Assembly: GCF_040392825.1 (NCBI RefSeq)
Contig: NZ_JBEBVH010000094.1
Location: 1-13,584 of the forward strand
DNA: 13,584 bases
Source: Pseudopedobacter sp040392825
Lineage (GTDB): Bacteria > Bacteroidota > Bacteroidia > Sphingobacteriales > Sphingobacteriaceae
Reading direction: 5' to 3'
Shown: one piece after another, positions 1 to 7,385 of the stretch
Layout of the letters: each line of letters starts with the position of its first letter
How positions within the stretch are numbered: position 1 is the first letter of the stretch
Notes under the pieces: generated by a model
Database searches by the model: none
Seen by the model: the letters and a program-made list of their open reading frames with translations, nothing else
Told to the model about the DNA's origin: nothing
Program-made: the position numbers and the translations under genes

Positions 1-1059
1 ATAAGCTCTATAGTTAGTAAATTAGAAAATATAGACATCGTAGCATTTTGTGACGTTTCTAAAAACGCACTTCAATCGATTAAAAAATACGCGACGAAAG
101 AAGCAAAATTTTACGAAAATTACCACGATCTTTTGAATGATAAGAAAATCGATGGGGTTATTATCGCTACTCCTTTGTACTTGCACTATAAAATGTGTAT
201 AGATGCATTAGATGCAAAAAAACATATTTATGTAGAGAAAACTATGACCTATAGCATTCCAGAAGCTATAGATTTGGTGAAGAGAGTCAGTTCTACAAAC
301 CTGGTTTTACAAGTAGGGCATCAGTACCGCTATTTCCAAATGTATTATAAAATAAAGGAAATTATCGATCAGGGATGGTTAGGTAAGATTACACATTTCG
401 AGAGCCAATATAACAGAAACTCGGATTGGAGAAGACCTTTGAAACCAGGAGAAGATGATAGAGTAGTTAATTGGAGAATGTACAAAGAATATTCAGGAGG
501 AGTTCTTGCTGAATTGTGTGCCCATCAGATTGACATTGTAAACTGGATGCTTAATGGTCATCCTAAAAAGGTAATCGGTTTAGGGGATATAAACTATTGG
601 GAAGATGGGAGAGAAACTTACGACAATGTTCGTACAATATATGAGTACGACAATCGTGTGAAGTCTAGTGTGACCTCTGTTCTGTCTAATCAATACAATA
701 GCTATGCTATGAGGATAATGGGATCTAAGGCAACCATAGATATTAGAAGAGAAAGAGCATTTATTTATCCCGAGCCAACAACTAAAACTTTGGGAGTAGT
801 AGATGGCGTAACAGGAGCTACAGTGGAAAGCCTGAAACCAGGAGAGGGCAAGGAAATTACCTATAAAAGTGTGGACGGTTTAAATTTAGACCCTACAGCT
901 TATTCCGTGATGGCTTTTGCTGATTGTATCAAGAATAATAAAAAGCCGATTTCTAATGTAGAAACCGGTAAAGATACCGCTATTGCAGTTCATATGGGAA
1001 ATAATGCGGTAGAAACGGGTTTAATGCAACATTGGGATGCAAATAAGTATGATATTTAA
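1..1059 (+). CDS. Gfo/Idh/MocA-family oxidoreductase, 5'-truncated by the window edge
   Basis: NAD(P)-dependent sugar or cyclitol dehydrogenase superfamily member. The frame is open from base 1, so the true start and the N-terminal dinucleotide-binding glycine motif lie outside the window; the TTG at 133 is internal because family-like sequence continues upstream of it (an IDIVAFCDVS beta strand with its acidic residue at the end of Rossmann strand 2). Visible hallmarks are the IATP strand, the superfamily EKP motif in the variant form EKT (235-243), and the C-terminal-domain motif AHQID, whose His (523-525) and Asp (532-534) correspond to the usual HxxD active-site pair. The NWRMYKEYSGG segment just before it is typical of a Bacteroidota/Planctomycetota subgroup. 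Whether it carries a Tat signal like the next two genes cannot be seen. Substrate unknown. It may be co-transcribed with the downstream genes, but a 119-base gap with palindromes intervenes. Confidence 0.9.
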   Translation: MSSIVSKLENIDIVAFCDVSKNALQSIKKYATKEAKFYENYHDLLNDKKIDGVIIATPLYLHYKMCIDALDAKKHIYVEKTMTYSIPEAIDLVKRVSSTNLVLQVGHQYRYFQMYYKIKEIIDQGWLGKITHFESQYNRNSDWRRPLKPGEDDRVVNWRMYKEYSGGVLAELCAHQIDIVNWMLNGHPKKVIGLGDINYWEDGRETYDNVRTIYEYDNRVKSSVTSVLSNQYNSYAMRIMGSKATIDIRRERAFIYPEPTTKTLGVVDGVTGATVESLKPGEGKEITYKSVDGLNLDPTAYSVMAFADCIKNNKKPISNVETGKDTAIAVHMGNNAVETGLMQHWDANKYDI

Positions 1060-1076
1060 TAGACTGCCGGGAAATG

Positions 1077-1090
1077 GACACTTAAGTGTC
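1077..1090. promoter_or_regulatory. 14-bp perfect palindrome, candidate operator
   Basis: GACACTTAAGTGTC is a perfect dyad in the gap between the truncated oxidoreductase and the first Tat oxidoreductase. No T-run follows, which argues against a terminator. It is immediately followed by the overlapping shorter dyad CTGATCAG (1090-1097) and then TATTCGAATA (1099-1108). A role as a regulator binding site is inference. Confidence 0.35.
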
Positions 1091-1129
1091 TGATCAGGTA
1101 TTCGAATAGTATCCATCATCATTCATATA

Positions 1130-1147
1130 ATTCTGATTAATCAGAAT
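1130..1147. promoter_or_regulatory. 18-bp perfect palindrome, candidate operator
   Basis: ATTCTGATTAATCAGAAT is a perfect 18-bp dyad ending 31 bases before the ATG at 1179. Its length and position suit a dimeric repressor or activator site, or a hairpin in the 5' leader (7-bp stem, TTAA loop). No U-tract follows, so termination is unlikely. No matching sequence was noticed before other genes in the window. Confidence 0.4.
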
Positions 1148-1178
1148 AACCATTTAGTAAAAACCAAAAGCAATCGCT

Positions 1179-2186
1179 ATGAGTATAGACAAATTGAACA
1201 GGCGTAAATTTTTAAGAACAGCAACAATTGCAAGTGCTGCCGCTGCCGTACCAAATTTGATTTCCAGTAATCTTTATGCAAATCAAACTAAAGGAAAGCG
1301 TGTAGGTATCATTGGTCTTGATACGTCGCATTCTGTGGCGTTCACCAAAGAATTAAACTCTGGTAAGAGTGAATATCTGGGATATCGAGTGGTAGCCGCT
1401 TATCCGCAGGGGAGTAAAGATATAAAAACAAGTGTGGATAGAATTCCAGGCTTTACCGAAGAGGTGAAAAAGCATGGAGTGGAAATTGTTAATTCTATAG
1501 AGGATCTTTTAAAGAAGGTAGATGTTGTACTTTTAGAAACTAATGATGGACGAGTTCACTTAGAACAAGCCCTACCGGTTTTTAAAGCTAAAAAGAGAGT
1601 TTTTATAGATAAACCAATAGCAGCCTCATATGCAGATGCAAAAAAAATCTTTGAAGCATCAAAAAAATATAATACACCTGTTTTTTCGTCTTCTTCTTTA
1701 AGATATATAGAAGGAATGAAAGAAATTAAGGAAGGAAGCATAGGAAAGGTGATTGGAGCAGATACTTATAGTCCTGCCTCGCTAGAGTCTACTCATCCGG
1801 ATTTTTTCTGGTACGGAATACATGGTATAGAGATGTTGTTTGCAGTAATGGGTACAGGATGTAAAAGCGTAACACGTATTTCTACAGCAGGTAGTGATGT
1901 AGCTGTTGGTGAATGGGGAGATGGTAGAATAGGCACATTCAGAGGAATAAGAGATGGTAAAAAAGATTTTGGTGGAACTGTTGTTGGTGAAAAATCGGTA
2001 ACTAAGTTCGGTAAATTCTTAGGGTATAATCCGCTGCTTTCAGAAATTATAAAATTCTTCGAAACAGGAGTGGCTCCTTTTGATCCACAGGAGACTTTGG
2101 AAATCTGTGCGTTTATGGAAGCTGCAGACGAAAGTAAGAAGAATGGAGGAAAACCAGTTTTAATCAGTTCAATTGTAAACAAATAA
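1179..2186 (+). CDS. Tat-exported Gfo/Idh/MocA-family oxidoreductase, divergent motifs
   Basis: Predicted 335-residue NAD(P)-binding oxidoreductase exported by the twin-arginine pathway. Residues 8-13 are RRKFLR, followed by an Ala-rich hydrophobic stretch and a likely cleavage after LYA (residue 34). The Rossmann domain begins near residue 41 with GIIGLDTSH, a departure from the usual GxGxxG. The nicotinamide-side motif is DKP (residues 144-146) rather than EKP. Where most relatives have HxxD, this protein reads IHGIE, giving His215 and Glu218. The ATG at 1179 is chosen because it places the twin arginines near the N-terminus. It is followed after 7 bases by another Tat oxidoreductase and then by a sugar permease, so translation is probably coupled in one operon. 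Tat export implies folding, probably with bound cofactor, before transport. Substrate and reaction direction are unknown; the motif differences leave open a non-redox role. Confidence 0.88.
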   Translation: MSIDKLNRRKFLRTATIASAAAAVPNLISSNLYANQTKGKRVGIIGLDTSHSVAFTKELNSGKSEYLGYRVVAAYPQGSKDIKTSVDRIPGFTEEVKKHGVEIVNSIEDLLKKVDVVLLETNDGRVHLEQALPVFKAKKRVFIDKPIAASYADAKKIFEASKKYNTPVFSSSSLRYIEGMKEIKEGSIGKVIGADTYSPASLESTHPDFFWYGIHGIEMLFAVMGTGCKSVTRISTAGSDVAVGEWGDGRIGTFRGIRDGKKDFGGTVVGEKSVTKFGKFLGYNPLLSEIIKFFETGVAPFDPQETLEICAFMEAADESKKNGGKPVLISSIVNK

Positions 2187-2193
2187 GATAATT

Positions 2194-3549
2194 ATGAGCA
2201 ATTTTAATGAAAATACAAGAAGGAAATTTATAAAAAATGCAGTAACCGGTGCAGCAGCAATAGGTGTAGGAGGTATTTTACCGGGTTTCAGCGCAAAAAG
2301 TTATGCGAATATATTAGGTGCCAACGACAAAGTTCGTGTAGCTTCTATGGGAGTTAACGCGAGAGGGCTAGCTTTAGCAACAAATTTTGCCGGACAAAGT
2401 AATTGTGAAATTATATATGTGTGTGATGTAGATTCGAGAGCTGCGGATAAATGTATTTCAAAAGTTTCTGAAATTCAGGGAAGAAAACCAAAAGCTGAAG
2501 GCGATTTTAGAAAGGCACTGGAAGATAAAAACCTGGATGCGTTGGTAGTAGCCACTCCTGACCACTGGCATGCACCGGCCGCAATTTTAGCATCAAAAGC
2601 AGGTAAGCATGTTTATCTGGAAAAACCATGTGGACATAATCCTAATGAAGGCGAATTACTGATTAAAGCGGTTGATAAGTATAAAAACATTATACAAATG
2701 GGAAATCAGCGCAGGTCTTGGCCAAATGTAGTGGCGGGTATTAAAGAACTGCATTCAGGAGTAATCGGACGTCCATATTTTGCAAAAACATGGTATACAA
2801 ATAGCAGAAAATCAATCGGAATAGGAAAGAAAGTAGAAGTGCCTTCCTGGTTAAATTTTGATTTATGGCAAGGACCTGCTCCAAGAAGAGATTTCAAAGA
2901 TAATTTAGTTCATTATAATTGGCATTGGTTCTGGCATTGGGGAACAGGGGAAGCTCTTAATAATGGAACCCACATGGTAGATATAGCTCGTTGGGGGCTT
3001 CAGGTAGACTATCCTACAAAAGTTAGTTCTAATGGTGGAAGATTTCATTATAAAGACGATTGGGAAACACCAGATACTCAGGTTATTAATATGGACTTCG
3101 CAGATAAATGTGCCATTACCTGGGAAGGAAGAAGTTGTAATGGAAGGCCAATTGAAGGGGCTAGTGTAGGTGTCATATTTTATGCCGAAAACGGGTCGTT
3201 ACAAATAGAAGGTGATAATGGTTATAAGATTTATGATCTTAAGGGAAAGCTGATAAAACAGGTTAAAAACGAAACAACAGTAGATGCCAGAAGTTTAACT
3301 AACCCTTCACAGGCTTTAGACGCTATTCATATCCAAAACTTCTTTGATGCAATAAAAAAAGGTGGAAAATTGAATGCAGATATTGTTAGTGGACATAAAA
3401 GTACTTTACTTGTTCAATTAGGGAACATCGCTCAGAGAGTAGGGGATACATTAGATATTGATCCTAAAAATGGTAGAATCCTGAACAGTGCCGCTGCTAA
3501 GAAATTATGGAGTAGAGAATATCAAAAAGGTTGGGAACCTACAGTTTAA
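2194..3549 (+). CDS. Tat-exported Gfo/Idh/MocA-family oxidoreductase (canonical EKP/HxxD)
   Basis: Predicted 451-residue exported sugar oxidoreductase. Residues 9-14 are RRKFIK, followed by a Gly/Ala-rich hydrophobic segment and a plausible cleavage after SYA (residue 38). The Rossmann motif is MGVNARG (glycines 53 and 58). The VVATPDHWHAP segment, EKP (143-145) with following CGHNP, and THMVD (His260, Asp263) match the canonical active-site layout of the large Tat-signal Gfo/Idh/MocA family of Bacteroidota and Planctomycetota. The length of about 450 residues is usual for that family. It lies 7 bases after the preceding Tat oxidoreductase and 17 bases before the permease gene, indicating one transcription unit. 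GH109 glycosidases share this fold and a Tat signal, and some exported relatives act as glycoside 3-dehydrogenases, so sugar oxidation at a ring hydroxyl or NAD-assisted glycoside cleavage are both possible. I cannot decide between them from sequence. Confidence 0.92.
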   Translation: MSNFNENTRRKFIKNAVTGAAAIGVGGILPGFSAKSYANILGANDKVRVASMGVNARGLALATNFAGQSNCEIIYVCDVDSRAADKCISKVSEIQGRKPKAEGDFRKALEDKNLDALVVATPDHWHAPAAILASKAGKHVYLEKPCGHNPNEGELLIKAVDKYKNIIQMGNQRRSWPNVVAGIKELHSGVIGRPYFAKTWYTNSRKSIGIGKKVEVPSWLNFDLWQGPAPRRDFKDNLVHYNWHWFWHWGTGEALNNGTHMVDIARWGLQVDYPTKVSSNGGRFHYKDDWETPDTQVINMDFADKCAITWEGRSCNGRPIEGASVGVIFYAENGSLQIEGDNGYKIYDLKGKLIKQVKNETTVDARSLTNPSQALDAIHIQNFFDAIKKGGKLNADIVSGHKSTLLVQLGNIAQRVGDTLDIDPKNGRILNSAAAKKLWSREYQKGWEPTV

Positions 3550-3566
3550 TATATAGCCGATAAAAA

Positions 3567-4883
3567 ATGAGCGACAAAAAAATAACATCAGATCAGCTAA
3601 CCAAAAGGGACACCACCATTTCCATATTGCTGATAGGGCTGGTGTTTTTCATTATAGGATTTGTATCGTGGATAAATGCCATTCTGATACCTTTCTTCAA
3701 GATAGCCTGTGAACTGACTAATTTTCAGTCTTATCTTGTGGCATTTGCTTTTTACATCTCCTATTTGGTGATGTCGGTACCATCTTCATATCTTTTGAAA
3801 GCAGTAGGCTTTAAGAAAGGAATGATGACAGCATTCTTTGTGATGTCTGTAGGTGCAGCATTGTTTGTTCCGGCAGCTTGGTTTAGAACTTATGAAATAT
3901 TCCTGTTGGGATTATTTACTTTAGGTTCCGGTCTGGCAATTTTACAGACAGCTTCTAATCCATATATTACTGTATTGGGCCCACAAGAAAGTGCGGCACA
4001 GCGGATCAGTATCATGGGGATTTGTAATAAATTTGCAGGTATCCTTGCACCGTTGCTATTCGCAGCAGCTGTTCTAAAGGCAAGCGATGCTGAACTGTTT
4101 AAACAGATTCCATTGATGGGTGAAGCAGAAAGAGCAACGGCTCTGGACGAACTTATAAGACGGGTAATGCTGCCTTATGCTGTCGTATCAATGGTGCTTA
4201 TCGGTTTGGGGCTGTTTATTAAATATTCTCCTCTTCCGGAAATAGACACCGAAAATGAAAGTGAAGAACTGGCAGAAGCTAATTCAGGCAAAACCAGTAT
4301 TTTTCAGTTTCCACATTTGATATTGGGTGCAGTAGCCATTTTTATACACGTAGGAACCCAGATACTGGCAATAGATACAGTTATTGGTTATGCGGGATCG
4401 ATGGGGATCAATCTGATAGAAGCTAAAGTATTTCCATCTTACACATTAGCACTTACAATAACTGGATATTTGATAGGTATCATTACTATACCGCGTTTTA
4501 TTAGCCAGGTAAATGCTTTAAGGTTTTGTACCATATTAGGTGCATCATTGAGTCTGCTGATAGTTCTAGCGAGTGGGAATATTACCCTTTTCGGTCATAC
4601 AGCAGATGTTTCTATTTGGTTTGTAGTGATGCTGGGCCTGGCAAATTCGTTGGTATGGGCAGGAATATGGCCAGTGGCACTGGACGGTTTGGGACGTTTT
4701 ACCAAACTAGGTTCTTCCATCATGATCATGGGACTGTGTGGTAATGCAATTATGCCTTTGGTATATGGACATTTTGCAGACCAATATGGGCTGAGAGAAG
4801 CTTATTGGGTATTGTTCCCTTGTTATTTATATTTAGCGTATTATGCTATATATGGATTTAAAATAAGGAGATGGACTCCGTAA
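3567..4883 (+). CDS. MFS sugar permease of the FHS (FucP/GluP-like) family
   Basis: Inner membrane sugar:H+ symporter of 438 residues, the usual size, with about 12 hydrophobic segments from residue 17 to the C-terminus. Family-typical features are the NFQSYLVAFAFYISY stretch (52-66), which matches TM2 of fucose/glucose-galactose permeases, the GLAILQTASNPYI segment (122-134) containing the NPY signature, and MGICNKFAGILAP (150-162). The charged stretch around residues 171-199 is the long loop between TM5 and TM6. It starts 17 bases after the oxidoreductase gene stop, in an A-rich start region, so it is probably the last gene of the operon; the hairpin at 4922-4949 follows. The context suggests it imports the monosaccharide made or modified by the exported oxidoreductases. 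The specific sugar (fucose, glucose, galactose or other) cannot be told from sequence. Confidence 0.93.
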   Translation: MSDKKITSDQLTKRDTTISILLIGLVFFIIGFVSWINAILIPFFKIACELTNFQSYLVAFAFYISYLVMSVPSSYLLKAVGFKKGMMTAFFVMSVGAALFVPAAWFRTYEIFLLGLFTLGSGLAILQTASNPYITVLGPQESAAQRISIMGICNKFAGILAPLLFAAAVLKASDAELFKQIPLMGEAERATALDELIRRVMLPYAVVSMVLIGLGLFIKYSPLPEIDTENESEELAEANSGKTSIFQFPHLILGAVAIFIHVGTQILAIDTVIGYAGSMGINLIEAKVFPSYTLALTITGYLIGIITIPRFISQVNALRFCTILGASLSLLIVLASGNITLFGHTADVSIWFVVMLGLANSLVWAGIWPVALDGLGRFTKLGSSIMIMGLCGNAIMPLVYGHFADQYGLREAYWVLFPCYLYLAYYAIYGFKIRRWTP

Positions 4884-4921
4884 CAATTTTTTAAATAGGT
4901 TTGGGGGATTTCTGTTTGTTT

Positions 4922-4950
4922 GAAAATGAGATGTTCGCATCTCATTTTCT
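4922..4950. terminator. Intrinsic terminator hairpin with TTCG loop
   Basis: A perfect 12-bp inverted repeat, GAAAATGAGATG / CATCTCATTTTC, encloses a TTCG tetraloop (4934-4937) 38 bases after the permease stop. The A-rich 5' base and T-rich 3' base (ATTTTCT) give a terminator layout that could work on both strands. It separates the first block from the hydrolase gene at 5040. Confidence 0.75.
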
Positions 4951-5039
4951 ATTACGTCTTCATTTTAAACAGTATTAAAAGTGAGTGATAAGTAATTTAT
5001 TTCGTTACTTCTATTCCCATTCAAATAAAACTTATAATT

Positions 5040-5906
5040 ATGCTAAAAACAAAAAAATACTTTTATTCCCTGCTATTCCTGCTTAGCATAAAGGTAGCAT
5101 CCGGACAATCGGCAAATTCGGAACAAGATCAAACGGTAAATATTTTAAAAGATATTCGTTATGCAGAGAAAACAGATTCTAGCCGTAACGATGTTTCTTC
5201 AGACAGATTGTTAGATTTATACTTACCAGCTAAGTTATCTAAATCGGAAAAATTACCCGTCTATATGTTTATCCATGGAGGAGGTTTCTCGGGAGGAGAT
5301 AAAAGTCAAACTGCTGTGTTTTGCAATAAATTAGCTTCGAAAGGCATTGCCGTTGTTTCTATAAACTATCTGCTTTATTTGAAATTGAATAAGGTAAAAG
5401 GAGCAAGTTGCAGTGCAAATATGGCTAAAGGACTACCGGCATCAGGGAAATTTCATCCAAGTCTACATCATGCCATAGAAATTGCAGGGGCAGATGCAAA
5501 TTTAGCGTTAAAATGGATTAAAGATAATGCTTCGAAATACAATTTCAACTTGAAAAAAGTGACCATCTCAGGAGGATCTGCAGGTGCAATGACAGCACTT
5601 TATACTGGTTTATGTAAGAAGTCGGAAGGTCCCGAGATAGCAGCTGTGGTTAACTTATGGGGTGGTTTGGAAAATAATGATCAAATTATTAATCCTAAAA
5701 TACCGGTTCTGACATTTCATGGAGATAAAGATGCGTTGATTTCTGTAGACTATGCAAACTCTTTGCATCAGTTTTTAGAAAAGAAAGGTAATAAATCTTC
5801 AAAATTGATAATTATGGAAGGGATAGGACATGCAGCCTACACTTATATTACCAATAATAAAGTAGAAGAAATTCTGAATTTTCTGGAAAAGACTTATAAA
5901 AAATAA
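5040..5906 (+). CDS. Secreted alpha/beta hydrolase, carboxylesterase-like
   Basis: Predicted 288-residue exported serine hydrolase. A Sec signal peptide covers about residues 1-22 (basic start, hydrophobic core, SGQ cleavage region). The oxyanion-hole motif HGGGF is at residues 79-83, the nucleophile elbow GGSAG holds Ser180, the probable acid is Asp231 in HGDKDAL, and the catalytic His is His264 in GIGHAAY: a complete alpha/beta-hydrolase triad in the right order. It resembles BD-FAE/acetyl-esterase-like proteins of Bacteroidota that remove acyl or feruloyl groups from sugars. An unusual insertion, rich in Gly, Ser, Ala and His and holding Cys124, occupies about residues 121-150, where relatives normally run directly into a fixed Asp-containing helix. 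It follows the hairpin at 4922-4949, so it probably has its own promoter, though none was recognised. De-acylation of a sugar ester is inferred from family and neighbours. Confidence 0.88.
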   Translation: MLKTKKYFYSLLFLLSIKVASGQSANSEQDQTVNILKDIRYAEKTDSSRNDVSSDRLLDLYLPAKLSKSEKLPVYMFIHGGGFSGGDKSQTAVFCNKLASKGIAVVSINYLLYLKLNKVKGASCSANMAKGLPASGKFHPSLHHAIEIAGADANLALKWIKDNASKYNFNLKKVTISGGSAGAMTALYTGLCKKSEGPEIAAVVNLWGGLENNDQIINPKIPVLTFHGDKDALISVDYANSLHQFLEKKGNKSSKLIIMEGIGHAAYTYITNNKVEEILNFLEKTYKK

Positions 5907-5922
5907 AACGTGGACATTTGAA

Positions 5923-5930
5923 TATATTTG
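5923..5930 (+). promoter_or_regulatory. Candidate Bacteroidota -7 element
   Basis: TATATTTG matches the Bacteroidota -7 consensus TAnnTTTG in the 99-base gap before the lipoprotein oxidoreductase. No convincing TTTG-like -33 element lies at the proper distance upstream, so this is tentative. Confidence 0.25.
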
Positions 5931-6005
5931 ATTTTAAATGAAATAACATTTATATTCGTTAACGTACACAATTTCTCTTGTTTTAAGAACCAACATAAAC
6001 TTAAG

Positions 6006-7385
6006 ATGAAAAAGAACAATTTGATAATAAATGGTTTAACAATAATGGTATTTGCTATGTTTGGCTGTTCAAATCCGAATCAAAAAAAGGAAGAAGTAAG
6101 GTTAATAACATTAAATCCAGGACATTTTCATGCAGCTTTGGTACAAAAATCCATGTATGAAGGAGTTAGTCCGGAAGTTTATGTATATGCACCGGAAGGA
6201 GATGAATTAGATGCGCATTTAAGGCTTATTGAAAAATATAATACAAGTGAAGAGGAACCCACAAGCTGGAAAGAAAATGTATATAAAGGAGCAGATTTTC
6301 TGCAAAAGATGCTATCAGAAAAAAAAGGAAATCTTGTTGTATTAGCTGGAAACAATAAAGAGAAAACCAATTATATAGCACAATCTGTTCAGGCTGGTTT
6401 TAATGTTTTAGCTGATAAACCAATGGCAATTGATGCTAAAGGATTCGATTTGTTAAAAAGTGCCTTTGAAGATGCTAAGAAGAAGAACGTTTTATTGTAT
6501 GATATCATGACCGAAAGGTATGAGATAACCAATACGTTACAAAAAGAATTATTTATGATGAGCGATGTTTTTGGAGAACTCGAAAAAGGCTCAAAAGATA
6601 ACCCCGCTATTATAAAAGAAAGTGTTCACCACTTTTTTAAAAATGTTTCGGGAGCACCGTTAATCAGACCTGCTTGGTACTATGATGTAGACCAATTAGG
6701 TAATGGTTTAGTAGATGTAACCACACATTTGGTAGACCTTATACAATGGACATGTTTTCCAGAACAAGTATTGTCTTATCAGAAAGACATTAAAATGAAT
6801 GAAGCAAAACGTTGGGCGACATTGATAACACCTTCTCAATTTAAAAAGTCTACCAATAAAGATTCTTATCCTGAGTTTTTAAAGAAAGATGTTAAAGACA
6901 GTATTCTGAGTGTCTATTCTAATGGTGAAATGAATTATACTATTAAAGGAGTTTCAGCTAAGGTTTCGGTAATCTGGAACTACCAGGCTCCTGAAGGTAC
7001 CGGAGATACACATTTTTCAGAAATTAGAGGCACAAAAGCTAGCTTGAAGATTAAACAGGGAAAAGAACAAGGTTTCAAGCCTGTTTTATATATAGAACCA
7101 AAGCAGAAAGACAACATGGATTATAAAAAATCTTTATTTGATGGATTTGTGAAATTAGCGAAGAAATACCCTGGTGTTGAATTGAAAGAAACTTCAAATG
7201 GCTATGAAGTAATTATACCTGAAAGCTATAAATTAGGTCACGAAGCACATTTCGCAGAAGTTACAAAAAAATTCTTATCTTATTTAAAGGATGGAAAATT
7301 GCCAGAATGGGAAGTGCCTAATATGATTGCTAAATATTACACTACAACTTCAGCATTAGAGTTAGCAAAGACTACAGAGAACTAA
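6006..7385 (+). CDS. Lipoprotein Gfo/Idh/MocA-family oxidoreductase (putative oxidoreductase C-terminal domain type)
   Basis: Predicted 459-residue envelope-anchored oxidoreductase. The frame is open further upstream to a TTG at 5928, but the ATG at 6006 is preferred because it starts a proper lipoprotein signal: KK, a hydrophobic core, then MFGC with the lipidated Cys21. After it comes VRLITLNPGHFHAALVQKSM, the characteristic opening of the Bacteroidota subgroup that pairs a Gfo/Idh/MocA Rossmann fold with a 'putative oxidoreductase C-terminal' domain; this subgroup uses NPGHFHA instead of GxGxxG. Further hallmarks are VLAGNN, DKP (137-139) and THLVD (His241, Asp244). With Cys lipidation it acts in the periplasm at a membrane surface, unlike its Tat-exported neighbours. 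Lipoprotein export is normally by Sec, so cofactor would have to be acquired outside the cytoplasm. Reaction unknown; a structural or non-redox role remains possible. Confidence 0.9.
   Translation: MKKNNLIINGLTIMVFAMFGCSNPNQKKEEVRLITLNPGHFHAALVQKSMYEGVSPEVYVYAPEGDELDAHLRLIEKYNTSEEEPTSWKENVYKGADFLQKMLSEKKGNLVVLAGNNKEKTNYIAQSVQAGFNVLADKPMAIDAKGFDLLKSAFEDAKKKNVLLYDIMTERYEITNTLQKELFMMSDVFGELEKGSKDNPAIIKESVHHFFKNVSGAPLIRPAWYYDVDQLGNGLVDVTTHLVDLIQWTCFPEQVLSYQKDIKMNEAKRWATLITPSQFKKSTNKDSYPEFLKKDVKDSILSVYSNGEMNYTIKGVSAKVSVIWNYQAPEGTGDTHFSEIRGTKASLKIKQGKEQGFKPVLYIEPKQKDNMDYKKSLFDGFVKLAKKYPGVELKETSNGYEVIIPESYKLGHEAHFAEVTKKFLSYLKDGKLPEWEVPNMIAKYYTTTSALELAKTTEN

Noticed and set aside
133..1059. TTG at 133 as the start of the first oxidoreductase
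   Set aside because: The same frame is open to base 1 and encodes family-like Rossmann sequence, so the gene is simply cut by the window edge.
1793..2182. Antisense open frame of 129 codons
   Set aside because: It lies entirely opposite a well-supported Tat oxidoreductase, has no recognisable domain and no start-region signal. Other short frames at 1556-1741, 2706-2897, 4526-4744, 6179-6370, 8221-8433, 11610-11798 and 11904-12089 are rejected for the same reason.
2194..3549. Firm assignment as a GH109 alpha-N-acetylgalactosaminidase
   Set aside because: Fold, Tat signal and length fit, but the same features occur in many uncharacterised oxidoreductases and no GH109-specific feature could be confirmed by eye.
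4990..5015. AAGTAA/TTACTT dyad upstream of the hydrolase as an operator or second terminator
   Set aside because: A six-base A/T-rich dyad with a 9-base spacer is expected by chance in this DNA, and no T-run follows.
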